From contig NZ_PJAU01000060.1 in assembly GCF_002836255.1 (NCBI RefSeq), positions 124,001 through 188,000 of the forward strand: a DNA stretch of 64,000 nt. The letters are read 5' to 3'. Shown here piece by piece: positions 26,107 to 35,679 of the stretch; within the stretch, counting starts at the first letter, position 1; every line of letters starts with the position of its first letter. The stretch comes from Colwellia sp. 75C3 (GTDB lineage Bacteria; Pseudomonadota; Gammaproteobacteria; Enterobacterales; Alteromonadaceae). Below the pieces are notes generated by a model, which was given only the letters and a program-made list of their open reading frames with translations, was not told where the DNA came from and ran no database searches. The translations under genes and the position numbers were made by a program.

Positions 26107-27258
26107 ATGAATAAAAAATTATTATTATTAACTGAGGCGGTCAACTCACTGCTAACAAAAAGTACTGTGCCAGCAACGCTAACTATTGAGCAATGCGCCG
26201 CCGAATTAGCTATGAGTATGACTTCTTTTCGACGTAAACTCAGCCAAGAAGAAACCACTTTTAAACTTATTCAACAAAAGTATTTGAATGAGTTGTGCGT
26301 TCACGATTTACTTACTCAGCATATAAGTATTGATACCTTAGTTGTGAAGCTAGGCTATTCAGAGCGTGCGACTTTCGAGCGTGCTTTTCGACATAAATTT
26401 GGCATCACACCTTCTCAATTTCGTGAATTATCATTAGTAGGTAATGATAAAAACAATCAACAGAACTTAAGTGTAATAGCGAAAAATATGCCGCCTCTAC
26501 CGGATAGTTGCCAACAGTTAATAGGGGAGAAAGACCAAGACAGCTTTGATCTGCAACGGGTTCTAAAAATTGTTGAGAAAGATGCTATTTTCACAGGACG
26601 TTTGATGGGGCTTGCTAGTAAAGCTATTTACGGTAAAACACCAAAAAATACCCAAGAAGCTATTAGTCGAAGTTTAGGTATTAATACGGTAGTTAACTTA
26701 GCCGTTATCTATTCTGTTAAAGATGCGCTAGCAGAATATGTTAATCAAAACGTTATTAATCAATGTACTAATGCATTCTTAACTGCGCCAAAGTTTTTCC
26801 AATTGATGCGTAAGTCGGCAGGTATCGATATTAAATTTGATAATGACCTAATTGAACAAGTCTTGGTGTTCGGGTTGTTAGGCGTATTATTGCTGTGTCA
26901 TAAAAATGCAGTTAAACATGAACTTATGCTGCATTCTTTGCGAGGTATTGATGATTTACATTCACTTAATCATCATCTTCATGAGTCAATGAATATGAGT
27001 GTCTATACGGCTTCAAGCTTAATGTTATCTTTATGGCATATCGATGCCAGTGTAATTAGGCAACTCAATCACTTAGATAAAGTAAGTAAGCTGGAAACAA
27101 AGGGAAGTAAACAAGATGAATTAGTGTTGTTTATGTTGTCTTGCTTATACGCTTTAGCAACAGGGCGAACAGAACATAGTGAATTGCAGCAAAAAGCTGA
27201 ACTGTTAAATCTTGACGGCTTCAGTGATATACAGGCTATTTTCTTTATTGATAATTAG
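26107..27258 (+). CDS. AraC-type HTH fused to HDOD domain
   Basis: A 383-residue protein. Residues about 10-113 form an AraC/XylS double helix-turn-helix (LTIEQCAAELAMSMTSFRRKL and VVKLGYSERATFERAFRHKF followed by GITPSQFREL). From about 125 an HDOD domain follows: MPPLPDSCQQL, LKIVEKDAIFTGRLMGLASK, AIYG, and ISRSLGINTVVNLAVIYSVKDAL. HDOD lacks the catalytic HD residues of phosphodiesterases and serves in signalling. In most AraC proteins the HTH is C-terminal; here it is N-terminal with a signalling domain behind it. Monocistronic. Target genes unknown. Confidence 0.82.
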   Translation: MNKKLLLLTEAVNSLLTKSTVPATLTIEQCAAELAMSMTSFRRKLSQEETTFKLIQQKYLNELCVHDLLTQHISIDTLVVKLGYSERATFERAFRHKFGITPSQFRELSLVGNDKNNQQNLSVIAKNMPPLPDSCQQLIGEKDQDSFDLQRVLKIVEKDAIFTGRLMGLASKAIYGKTPKNTQEAISRSLGINTVVNLAVIYSVKDALAEYVNQNVINQCTNAFLTAPKFFQLMRKSAGIDIKFDNDLIEQVLVFGLLGVLLLCHKNAVKHELMLHSLRGIDDLHSLNHHLHESMNMSVYTASSLMLSLWHIDASVIRQLNHLDKVSKLETKGSKQDELVLFMLSCLYALATGRTEHSELQQKAELLNLDGFSDIQAIFFIDN

Positions 27259-27366
27259 TTTATTGGTAGATCAATTCACAGGTAATAAATGGATTGGGAA
27301 TTATTATATAGAGGGATAGTTTGTCGAGGTTAGTTGTTAATTTAATCAAATTGGTATTAATTGGGG

Positions 27367-27416
27367 AAACCTTCTCAGTCACTCTTATACAAGAGGGGGG
27401 CTGACCGAGAAAGTTT
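27367..27416. terminator. Long imperfect hairpin between convergent genes
   Basis: Outer arms 27367-27380 and 27103+300 (27403-27416) pair at 12 of 14 positions, and an inner stem CTCTT/AAGAG (27382-27386 with 27391-27395) caps it. It sits between the AraC-HDOD gene and the convergent PEP-CTERM gene. No U-tract; acts as a transcription boundary or is a repeat remnant. Confidence 0.4.
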
Positions 27417-27425
27417 AATTGGGTT

Positions 27426-28190
27426 TTATTTACTATCAATCAATAAAGCAGCATTCGATTTTATTTTTATTTTCTGTTGGCGGCGAATTAAGGCAGCAAA
27501 ACCAAATAAGGAGAGTGCGAAAATTGAAGGCTCAGGAATATCAGTCACAGGGCCATCACTAACTTGTACTAATGAGACATTATCAAGTAAACCACCTAAT
27601 GAATTTTGTTTACCAAAGGCGCCAAAACTTAAATCCATTGTTTCAGACTGTGCGGTTAAAACAATTGATTGTGTTGCCCAGCTTGGATGCTTTTTGCTTC
27701 TACCATCAACAGCTAAGTCAGCATTCATATTTAGATTGAAATCTGTGGCGGCATCATACCAAAATACATTAATACCATTATCGTTCAGCTGATTGGTACG
27801 AGGCTTGTAAGAAAACTCTAATAAATACTCTGCACCAATGATGAGTGAATCTAGTGATTGTGTCATTACGGCATTTGATGAACCACGAGGGTGAGAATCA
27901 AGTTCAACATGTTGTTGACCATCTGCAGAATCCGTAACTATATTCTTTTGCAACTCGATACCATTACCAGCCGTCGTTATCCAACCAGGTAAAGTGTAAA
28001 AAACATCCCAAGCACTATTTTTATTTCCAAAGTTTTGTAAATTAGTTTTATGAACATTACCTTTTGATAGCGAGTTGTCAGCAAATAGTAATTCTTCAAA
28101 GCTACCATTGGTGATCAATGATGCGTTAGCTAGTGAACTAGAGAGTAATAAGGAAATTGATAAAGTAGTATTTAAAAATATTTTTAGCAT
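27426..28190 (-). CDS. PEP-CTERM-anchored DUF642-like secreted protein
   Basis: A 254-residue protein with a signal peptide (about 1-23, ending ANA). The mature domain begins LITNGSFEE and carries WITTAGNGIELQKN and GQQHVELDSH motifs, as in DUF642/choice-of-anchor beta-sandwich proteins. The C terminus DIPEPSIFALSLFGFAALI followed by RRQQ is a PEP-CTERM signal. Such proteins are processed by an exosortase and associated with exopolysaccharide; no exosortase gene is in the window, so it must be elsewhere. Usually about 20-25 residues follow the signal motif; here a somewhat longer basic tail remains. Confidence 0.82.
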   Translation of the reverse strand: MLKIFLNTTLSISLLLSSSLANASLITNGSFEELLFADNSLSKGNVHKTNLQNFGNKNSAWDVFYTLPGWITTAGNGIELQKNIVTDSADGQQHVELDSHPRGSSNAVMTQSLDSLIIGAEYLLEFSYKPRTNQLNDNGINVFWYDAATDFNLNMNADLAVDGRSKKHPSWATQSIVLTAQSETMDLSFGAFGKQNSLGGLLDNVSLVQVSDGPVTDIPEPSIFALSLFGFAALIRRQQKIKIKSNAALLIDSK

Positions 28191-28345
28191 GCAAAGAACC
28201 CATGTAAATAGTAATAAGTGGGCGCTAGTATAGGGAGATAAGATCTTTTAAAATATGGCTAAAGTGTCCAATTGAAAATGATATCAATTTCAGTAATAAA
28301 AATAAGGCAGGAACTACCTTTCAGTAGCCTACCTAATCATAACTA

Positions 28346-29284
28346 TTACTTAGTATCAAAGATGTATTTATATATTTGATACAAGTTCTGACTAATATAC
28401 TCAGCTTCGTGAGGCACAAAAGACATTTTAGATAAGGTTACAGAAGCAAGGCAGTTATTATAAGTTAACGTTATTGTTTTGCTACTGTTTGCTGTAACCC
28501 CAACGTGCTCTTGGCTGTTTTCGTCTATGTCACAGCCATTATTAATACGCCATAGTTCAATAGTATCGTCAACAGACTTTATGCTGTCCAATGAGCGACC
28601 ATTATAAGGCACAGCATCATCAGAAGTGCTATGGAAGTGATGAATGGCTAGTGGGGTGCTAGTTTCGCATGCGTCAAGGTTTCCTCTAAATTGTCCTGCT
28701 AATGAAACTATGGAGGTTATTTTCTCTGGCATTGCACAAGCTAGTCTATAAGCCATAAAACCACCGGCGGAGTAGCCAAATATATATAACTTGTCAGTGT
28801 TAATATTTCCTTCGCTTCTTACTTTTGTTATCAACTCGGTTAGATACTCTACATCACTGTTCTCATTGGAAGCCGAATTGTTTACACTCAACCAACCCCA
28901 ACCACTAACTATTCCCTCAGGACTAACTGCTACTAGGTTGTGTTGAGTTGCTATCATTTTTGCATCGAATATTCCCATTACTTTATTGGCGGAGCCAGGT
29001 GAACCATGCAAAAATAAGGCGATTCCATCTTTAGTTTCTTTATTATCTTTATAGAGTATTGCTTTGCGATTACTTATTTCTAAGCAACTCGTTTTATCAT
29101 CTATTTTACTACCTAAACATTTCGGTACTTCTACTATCACTTCTTTAGATACTGATGTTTTTTCTTCTGATGAGCCACCTCCATCTCCACATGCAGATAA
29201 TAAAGAGGTCATAAATAAGCTCGTTAACGCTATTTTTAGTAAGTCATTAGTGAGTTGTATGTGATTTTTTTTAGTGCTTTTCAT
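28346..29284 (-). CDS. Lipoprotein esterase (PHB depolymerase-like alpha/beta hydrolase)
   Basis: About 312 residues from ATG 29284 (a TTG at 29296 is also possible). Lipobox LLSAC followed by GDGGGSS marks a lipoprotein. The hydrolase domain has oxyanion HGSPGSANK and nucleophile elbow FGYSAGGFMAYRLA, as in polyhydroxybutyrate depolymerase or feruloyl-esterase-like proteins, and HHFHSTSDDAVPYNGRS supplies the acid-residue segment. It is likely an extracellular or periplasmic esterase. Divergent from a CadC-type membrane regulator with a 107-base shared promoter region, which may control it. Confidence 0.82.
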   Translation of the reverse strand: MKSTKKNHIQLTNDLLKIALTSLFMTSLLSACGDGGGSSEEKTSVSKEVIVEVPKCLGSKIDDKTSCLEISNRKAILYKDNKETKDGIALFLHGSPGSANKVMGIFDAKMIATQHNLVAVSPEGIVSGWGWLSVNNSASNENSDVEYLTELITKVRSEGNINTDKLYIFGYSAGGFMAYRLACAMPEKITSIVSLAGQFRGNLDACETSTPLAIHHFHSTSDDAVPYNGRSLDSIKSVDDTIELWRINNGCDIDENSQEHVGVTANSSKTITLTYNNCLASVTLSKMSFVPHEAEYISQNLYQIYKYIFDTK

Positions 29285-29403
29285 TAAATTAACCAAGAAA
29301 GTAAATGTAGAGCTAGCTTGAGAAAATATGGGGTAAATGGCAATATAGAAATGATAATGAAATGGTAATCATTTGTTAATTTTATTTTAAATCAGGATGT
29401 TAG

Positions 29404-31518
29404 TTGTATATGGAATATGTTTTTAATGGCTTTAGTCTTGACACTAAATTAAGTTCATTAAGTAAGAGCAACGTGAGGTATAAGTTAGAGCCTCGAGTTT
29501 TCCAACTGTTGCTCTATTTTTGTAAACGCTCAAAACAAGCTATTACTCGAGAAGAGTTGATTAAATATGTCTGGCAGAACCGAGTGGTTGGTTATGCTGC
29601 GATTAACCGTGCGATAGGTGAATTACGAAAGGTTATTGAAGAGGATGTTACTGACCCGAAAATTATTATTACAGTAAGTAAAGTAGGTTATTTGTTTGAT
29701 GCTCAAATAATGTTAATTGATGAAGAACGTTATTTGCCAAACGAAAAGTTAGTTAGTGAAAAGCCTGAAATCAATGAGGTTAAAGCTAAGGAGTTATGCA
29801 CACTTGATTTTTCGGTAGCTTCAAAAAAAAGTAACAAAAAAACACTTAATGTTGTAATTATAATCCCTATTTTGTTATTTACGATTGTCCTCTTATATCT
29901 ATTTATTTGGAGAAACACAGTCCCGATGTTGTCACTTACTTTGGCGATTGAAAAACCGTTAACTACGTTGAAGGGCACTTCTTTTAAAGGTGACTTATCC
30001 GCATCGGGTCAGGATTTAGTATTTCTGCATAAGGAAAAGGCTAATGATAGGGTACAAGTTTGGCTACAAAAAGAAGGAAAAAAAGCAGAACGGTTAACAA
30101 ACGATGATACTTATTATACCTATGTCATTTATGCAGACGATGCCTATGTATTGGCATCAAGATTCAACAATCTGGAGGAAAGGAATTGTGAAATTGTTAA
30201 AGTTTCTCTATTAAATAAAGTTATAGAAAGTGTTTTTAATTGTGCTGATAGAGCGATGACCAATTTAAGTTTTCATGTTGAATCTAATACTTTGTTTTTT
30301 AATTACAGGCGGAGTATTACCAGTGTATTTAATATTTATTCTTATCAACTTGATACCAAGGCATTCAAGCAACTTACTTTTTCTGATGTTACAGCGGACC
30401 ATGGTGATTTTACATTAGCTTTATCACCTTCAGGTAACCAATTAGCTGTATTGGAGTATAGGGACAAAAACCAAGCAATATTAAAGTTTATTGCGTTAAA
30501 CGGTTCAGATAACAAAATCGTTATTGGTCCGACATTTTCAGCTAACTCTCATGTTTCTTGGTTGAGTGATAGTCAGTTGTTACTTACTGATGGTGATCAA
30601 CTAAAACAATATGACTTATTAACACAAAAAACATCAATACTCGGCGTTAATACTAATTACGGCTATGCACGAGCTCACGCTTTAACAAAGAAAATTATTT
30701 TTGATAAAGGTAAAGTCACTGCGAACATTTATCAGTACCCTTTGTTAACAGAACAAGTGAATACCAAGCAGGCTGTGACCAACTCTAGCTTCATAAATTA
30801 TGAAATGAAGTTTTCTAATTTATCAAAAAGTGTTTCATATCTATCTACCGATAGCGGTGAAGCTGAAATCATAATTAAATTGGAAGGTCAACGTGCTTAC
30901 AATGCTAAATTTCCAGGTGAAATCAGTACTTTTTCTAATTTTGATTGGTCGGCAAGTGATGATTTTTTAATGGCTGGAGTCAACCAAAAGTTATATTTGT
31001 ATGATATTAATAAACAGAAGTGGCAATTGTTATTATCACAAGAGAATAGCGTACATTATGTCTCATTTATTGATGAGGGTAATATTGCCTTTAGTTCAAA
31101 TAAAGGTGGTCAATGGCAGATTTGGGGAATGAATTTACCTACAAAAAGTGTAACTCAATTAACGACTCAAGGAGGTTATAGTATTCAATTTGGAGAAAAT
31201 AAGCGTAGTGCATATATTACTAAATATAACTCACCTGGAATATTTCAACTTGACTTAGAAACCAACATAGAAAAAGTATTATTACCCGAGTATAAAATAA
31301 CAGCATGGAAAAAGTGGCAAATAGTTGGTCAAAAACTTTATTATATAAAAGAACAATCACTATATCAGTTTGACTTTACAACACAAATTAGTAGCTATAT
31401 GTCTATGTTTGAATTAAAAACACCGGGAGCGTTCTCTGTTTCTTTTGATCATAGTGTGGTTCAAAGAGAGTTAGTTGAGGCCTCATATTCAAGTATTTGG
31501 GTAACACAAATTGAGTAA
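29404..31518 (+). CDS. CadC-type transmembrane transcriptional regulator with beta-propeller sensor
   Basis: A 704-residue one-component regulator. Residues about 1-100 form an OmpR-like winged helix (LEPRVFQLLLYFCKRSKQ, ITREELIKYVWQNRVVGYAAI, VSKVGYLF). One TM helix lies at about 143-165 and a periplasmic part of 540 residues contains repeated blades (SKGGQWQIWGMNLPT, QLTTQGG) like TolB/WD40 propellers. It thus binds DNA from the membrane while sensing outside. It starts at TTG 29404 with AGGA six bases upstream. Divergent from the esterase gene and probably regulating it; terminated by the hairpin at 31661. Confidence 0.88.
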   Translation: MYMEYVFNGFSLDTKLSSLSKSNVRYKLEPRVFQLLLYFCKRSKQAITREELIKYVWQNRVVGYAAINRAIGELRKVIEEDVTDPKIIITVSKVGYLFDAQIMLIDEERYLPNEKLVSEKPEINEVKAKELCTLDFSVASKKSNKKTLNVVIIIPILLFTIVLLYLFIWRNTVPMLSLTLAIEKPLTTLKGTSFKGDLSASGQDLVFLHKEKANDRVQVWLQKEGKKAERLTNDDTYYTYVIYADDAYVLASRFNNLEERNCEIVKVSLLNKVIESVFNCADRAMTNLSFHVESNTLFFNYRRSITSVFNIYSYQLDTKAFKQLTFSDVTADHGDFTLALSPSGNQLAVLEYRDKNQAILKFIALNGSDNKIVIGPTFSANSHVSWLSDSQLLLTDGDQLKQYDLLTQKTSILGVNTNYGYARAHALTKKIIFDKGKVTANIYQYPLLTEQVNTKQAVTNSSFINYEMKFSNLSKSVSYLSTDSGEAEIIIKLEGQRAYNAKFPGEISTFSNFDWSASDDFLMAGVNQKLYLYDINKQKWQLLLSQENSVHYVSFIDEGNIAFSSNKGGQWQIWGMNLPTKSVTQLTTQGGYSIQFGENKRSAYITKYNSPGIFQLDLETNIEKVLLPEYKITAWKKWQIVGQKLYYIKEQSLYQFDFTTQISSYMSMFELKTPGAFSVSFDHSVVQRELVEASYSSIWVTQIE

Positions 31519-31660
31519 TCATGAGCATAGTTTTTACTTAATTTATAGTTAACTACAAATGAACAAAATTGATTGCGACATCATGTAGTAACTATCCGTT
31601 ATAGTTTACATTAATCCGTTTGTTATTATTAATTAATTCAATGGTTTAATAACAAAAAAA

Positions 31661-31697
31661 AAGCCGTAATAAAATATCTTTATTACGGCTTTATTTT
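31661..31697. terminator. Bidirectional Rho-independent terminator
   Basis: A 13-bp stem AAGCCGTAATAAA / TTTATTACGGCTT, with A-run before and T-run after, so it works on both strands. Separates the regulator gene from the convergent TonB-dependent receptor. Confidence 0.9.
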
Positions 31698-31737
31698 TTG
31701 CGTTTTAGTACAACAAGTTTCTTATAATTAAAGGCTC

Positions 31738-34404
31738 TTAGAAGTTATAAGATGCTTTTACGTAGTAGAAACCACCATTGAAACCAAATGGAGATGTTTC
31801 ATAGTACTTACCGCCCCAATTATTATCTGGAATATCGTCTCCAGGAATATTAATTTTTGTTGCTTGTTGGTCAAGTAAGTTTTGTGCACCAAGCGATACT
31901 GTAAAAGTATCGTTGATAAAATAGCTTACTTCAGCATCAAGGGTTATTGCAGCATCACCCGTAATAGCCGTTGCATCATAATCAACGTGAACAGCTTGAT
32001 ATTCACCGTAATAGTTACCACGGAGTAAGAAGCTTACTTGATCCCATGATTGTGACCATGTAGCTGTTGCACGATGGTTTGGTAAGTCGTTTTCTAAACG
32101 AGATACTTTAAAATCACCGGTTACATCACTGTAACGATCAACTTCCGTTTTATTATAGTTGTATGCCAAGCTAAAGGTTGTATCACCATCAAATAGGTCA
32201 GTAGCGTAGTTACTGATAAGGTCAATACCCGATGTTGTGGTATCAAAGTCATTAGTAAAGAAGCTTACGCCATTAATTGAATCTACATTGACCACACCAG
32301 CAGCTTTTAATGCGTCTCTATCAGTATCTGTTAACGTATAACTATCTGACTTAGAAACACGATCTTCAACAACAATATTATAATAATCAAGGGTAATAAA
32401 CACGTCACCAATAGTCCACACAGCGCCCAAAGTATGACTGAATGATTCTTCAGGTGTGAGTTCTTGAGCACCTAATTGAACCGCAATAGGGTTAGTTGCC
32501 GGTAGTAAAGCAGTATCGACTAACTTACCTTCTTTTAGTTCTGTTTGTACATTAGAGTAGTTAGCTTGGCCAACGGTTGGTGCACGGAAACCTGTACTTA
32601 TTGAACCACGTAAAGAAAAATCATCTGTGATGTTATATTGACCGGTTATTTTGTAGTTAGTCGTACTACCAAAACTACTATAGTCTTCATAACGAACAGC
32701 AGTGCCGATTAAAAGCTCTTCTGTGACTTGAGCTTCAACATCAACATATAATGCATAGTTTTGACGAGAGAAAACACCGGCAGAGGAAGGTTTAAAGCCA
32801 GGGAAACCATTTGAACCAATACCAAAACCTTGGTCTGTTAATGGACCTGCTTCATAGGATTCGACATTACCCGCAGTTACTTCAAAAGATTCAGCATGCC
32901 ACTCATAACCACCGGCAACCATTAAGTTATCAAACATATCAACATCAAAGTCTTTACTGAAATCTAGGTTAAATGTTTTTTCCAATTGAGTATGTTTACC
33001 TGGATTAAAGTCACGGGGGGACTCTGCACCTAATGAAGCATTGATAGTGTTATAAATAACATAACTTGATTCATTGAAACCAACAGAACCACTTACATCA
33101 TACATAACACCATTATCAAGTTCGCCACGAGTACCCATCGTGATTGAGGTATCAACTATATTACCACCAAAATTAGGCGTAAAACCTCCAGGCATGTTTT
33201 GGTTATGTGCAAAACAATTAGCAGGTAAAGTATCAAGTCCAACAGGTAGGTCGTTAACAATAGGCACTTCAGGACAGCTAAATGGGTCGGCATTTGCGCT
33301 GGTGTCACCAACAAGAATTGTTGGAGTCGCATCATCATCCCAAATCATCTGCTGTGGGGTGCGTTCATCATCAGGATCAATAAAGGTATGACCAGTCGGT
33401 GTTAGAGGTCTGTACTGTCTAATAGAACCATTCCCATCACCTATATCTGCTGTTCTAATGTTACCGCCGTATACACCACCACGAGTATTCGGATTACGGT
33501 AATAGAAACCACCACGCACATCACGCTCAGAGAAGTTACCAAACATATAAGCTTCGTTATCGTTACCTAGGTCTAATCCTAAATTAGCAAAAACAGTGAT
33601 GTCATCATTGACTTCAGGAGAGCCCCAAATTTGAGCAGGACTACCATTTCCAGGAACATTTTCAACACCTAAGTCATAAAAAAGACCGGCATCAGGACGT
33701 TGTACACTTCGACTGGTGGCATCAGAATTTTTATATTGGAAACTCAGATTAACAAAACCGTCTTTGGTTAGTGGCATACCCACATTGCCTGAGACTTCCA
33801 TGGTATCGCCATCGCCCTCGTAATAAGATCCATAACGAGCGGTTAAAGAGCCACCTTCTGCATCATCTCTTAATACAAAGTTCATTACACCAGCGATAGC
33901 ATCAGAGCCATACTGTGCAGCGGCGCCGTCACGTAATATTTCAACTTGCTTTAAAGCAGAGCTAGGGATAACTGAAATATCAGAGCCTTGTGCGCCATCG
34001 TTAATGCCGCCACCTAACATGGCAATAACTGATGCTTTATGGCGACGTTTACCGTTGACTAATATCAAGGTACTGTCTGATGATAAACCACGTAAATTGG
34101 CAGGCTTAACTAAACTAGCAGCATCTGAAATAGGATTTTCGTGAACGTTAAAAGAGGGCACAGTGCCTTTTAATAGCTCAAGCATGTTGGTATTACCGCC
34201 GCGCTTTAACTCTTCGGCACCGATTAAATCAATGGGTACAGGAGAATCATTTACAGAACGTGGTGCACCACGCGAGCCAACAACAACAATTTTTTCGACA
34301 TTTTCTACTTTAGTTTTATCAGCTTCAGCAGCATGGGCAGATACTGTACCTAAAGCCATACTCACAGCAAATGCTAGGGTACTTGTACGAAATGTATTAG
34401 ACAT
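31738..34404 (-). CDS. TonB-dependent receptor
   Basis: An 888-residue outer-membrane receptor. Signal peptide to about residue 26, TonB-box-like EKIVVVGSRG, then the plug (about 50-185: VPIDLIGAEELKRGGN, NLRGLSSDSTLILVNGKRR, EILRDGAAAQYGSDAIAGVMNF). A 22-strand barrel follows, ending YYVKASYNF with the terminal Phe of outer-membrane proteins. AGGAAGG precedes the start. It most resembles Alteromonadales receptors for carbohydrates or other organic nutrients rather than classical siderophore receptors, but the ligand is not readable. No transporter partners are adjacent and no clear Fur box lies upstream. Confidence 0.93.
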   Translation of the reverse strand: MSNTFRTSTLAFAVSMALGTVSAHAAEADKTKVENVEKIVVVGSRGAPRSVNDSPVPIDLIGAEELKRGGNTNMLELLKGTVPSFNVHENPISDAASLVKPANLRGLSSDSTLILVNGKRRHKASVIAMLGGGINDGAQGSDISVIPSSALKQVEILRDGAAAQYGSDAIAGVMNFVLRDDAEGGSLTARYGSYYEGDGDTMEVSGNVGMPLTKDGFVNLSFQYKNSDATSRSVQRPDAGLFYDLGVENVPGNGSPAQIWGSPEVNDDITVFANLGLDLGNDNEAYMFGNFSERDVRGGFYYRNPNTRGGVYGGNIRTADIGDGNGSIRQYRPLTPTGHTFIDPDDERTPQQMIWDDDATPTILVGDTSANADPFSCPEVPIVNDLPVGLDTLPANCFAHNQNMPGGFTPNFGGNIVDTSITMGTRGELDNGVMYDVSGSVGFNESSYVIYNTINASLGAESPRDFNPGKHTQLEKTFNLDFSKDFDVDMFDNLMVAGGYEWHAESFEVTAGNVESYEAGPLTDQGFGIGSNGFPGFKPSSAGVFSRQNYALYVDVEAQVTEELLIGTAVRYEDYSSFGSTTNYKITGQYNITDDFSLRGSISTGFRAPTVGQANYSNVQTELKEGKLVDTALLPATNPIAVQLGAQELTPEESFSHTLGAVWTIGDVFITLDYYNIVVEDRVSKSDSYTLTDTDRDALKAAGVVNVDSINGVSFFTNDFDTTTSGIDLISNYATDLFDGDTTFSLAYNYNKTEVDRYSDVTGDFKVSRLENDLPNHRATATWSQSWDQVSFLLRGNYYGEYQAVHVDYDATAITGDAAITLDAEVSYFINDTFTVSLGAQNLLDQQATKINIPGDDIPDNNWGGKYYETSPFGFNGGFYYVKASYNF

Positions 34405-35049
34405 GTTATTACCTTCCTAATATTTTTAATTGTTTTTATAGTTATGTGTTTTATGTTTATTATTTTATTTATCGAGATAGTTTATTTAAGTGCATAAAAA
34501 ACTAAGACGATTACTTATAGAACAGCTGATTTTTCATTACAATAGGTGAATAAGTGTGTTTTTTTTAATTTTTTTACGTTGTTGTTACAAATAAGAGTGT
34601 TCTACGAGGTTTACTGTAGATTGTCTGGGGCAGTGCTGTACGGGCTTAAGCTTAAAATTGTTATAGCTCATAGTTGGTATTTTTAAAAAGTAAAGTACGA
34701 CTAGTTTCGTATAGTTGTTTTTTTTTTGTAAAAACAAAAATATTTCAAAATAAATGTAATTGTTTATTACAGAAGCAGTTATTTATTATTATTAAAAATA
34801 AATGACTTACATCGCTAGGATGTCAAAAGTAGAGATCCCATTAATAATATGTGATGTCGGTATACAATATAAAGTGGTGTCGGTGAGTTAAGGCCTCTAT
34901 AGATTGGCTTCAGCTGAGTGAATAAAATCCCCCAGGTTCACGGCGATCTGCCATAATTCTAATCATTAGCGCTTGTACGTTAAGTTTGTTTGGCTTAATT
35001 TGTATTTTTAAATCAAAAATAGCTTAAAAAGTAATGTAAAAGAGGCCAT
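34405..35049. other. 645-base intergenic region
   Basis: AT-rich region between the divergent TonB-receptor and DsbA-like genes, with several homopolymer runs of T (for example near 34560 and 34720). No open frame with a ribosome site, RNA gene or clear operator was found. It must hold both promoters. Confidence 0.5.
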
Positions 35050-35679
35050 ATGAATACAATCTTATATTATCTTCACGACCCTATGTGCAGCTGGTGTTGG
35101 GGCTATCGTCCTATGTGGGATGAGTTACAGAAAAAACTGTCGGCTTCGGTCGTTGTCGAATATGTCGCTGGTGGTTTAGCACCTGATTCTGATGACCCCA
35201 TGCCAATTGCCCAACAGAAGATGATTCAAAATCATTGGCGAACCATTGAGCAGAAGTTAGGTACACGGTTTAATTATGACTTTTGGTGTGATAATACGCC
35301 ACGGCGCTCAACATATAATGCCTGTAGGGCAGCCATCGCAGCACATAGGCAAGCTTGCCAACAACCTATGATTGACGCGATTCAGCGGGCATATTATCTA
35401 CGTGCTTTAAATCCCTCTGACATTACAGTGCTAATTGGTCTTGCAGAAGAGCTGAGTCAACAAAAATCACTTGGTTTAGATTTAGAGACCTTTATTACTG
35501 ACATTAATGCTGCGGATACAGATAAAGAGTTAACAAGGCAAGTGCTTTTAGCACAACAATTAAGCCAGCAAGGTTTCCCTTCCTTAGTACTTGAAGTTGA
35601 TGGAGTATGTCATCAAATTCCCATTGAATATAATGACTACCAACAAACGCTAGCTCATATCACTAAGATAGTGGGATAG
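35050..35679 (+). CDS. DsbA-family thioredoxin-fold protein (COG3531 type)
   Basis: A 209-residue protein with N-terminal HDPMCSWCWGYRPMW, giving a CSWC redox motif at about residues 13-16. The helical insertion and cis-Pro segment (QQGFPSLVLEVDG) fit the DsbA/FrnE-like cytosolic branch. There is no signal peptide, so it acts in the cytoplasm, possibly as a disulfide reductase or isomerase. Transcribed alone. AGAGG lies just before the start. Confidence 0.86.
   Translation: MNTILYYLHDPMCSWCWGYRPMWDELQKKLSASVVVEYVAGGLAPDSDDPMPIAQQKMIQNHWRTIEQKLGTRFNYDFWCDNTPRRSTYNACRAAIAAHRQACQQPMIDAIQRAYYLRALNPSDITVLIGLAEELSQQKSLGLDLETFITDINAADTDKELTRQVLLAQQLSQQGFPSLVLEVDGVCHQIPIEYNDYQQTLAHITKIVG

Noticed and set aside
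29350-29373. Fur-box-like sequence with AATGAT ... ATCATT in the esterase/CadC divergent promoter
   Set aside because: Only the outer hexamers match and the centre departs from the GATAAT repeat pattern; no iron gene is adjacent.
33074-33391. 105-codon plus-strand frame inside the TonB-dependent receptor
   Set aside because: Lies entirely antisense to a full-length 888-residue receptor and shows no signal, domain or ribosome site.
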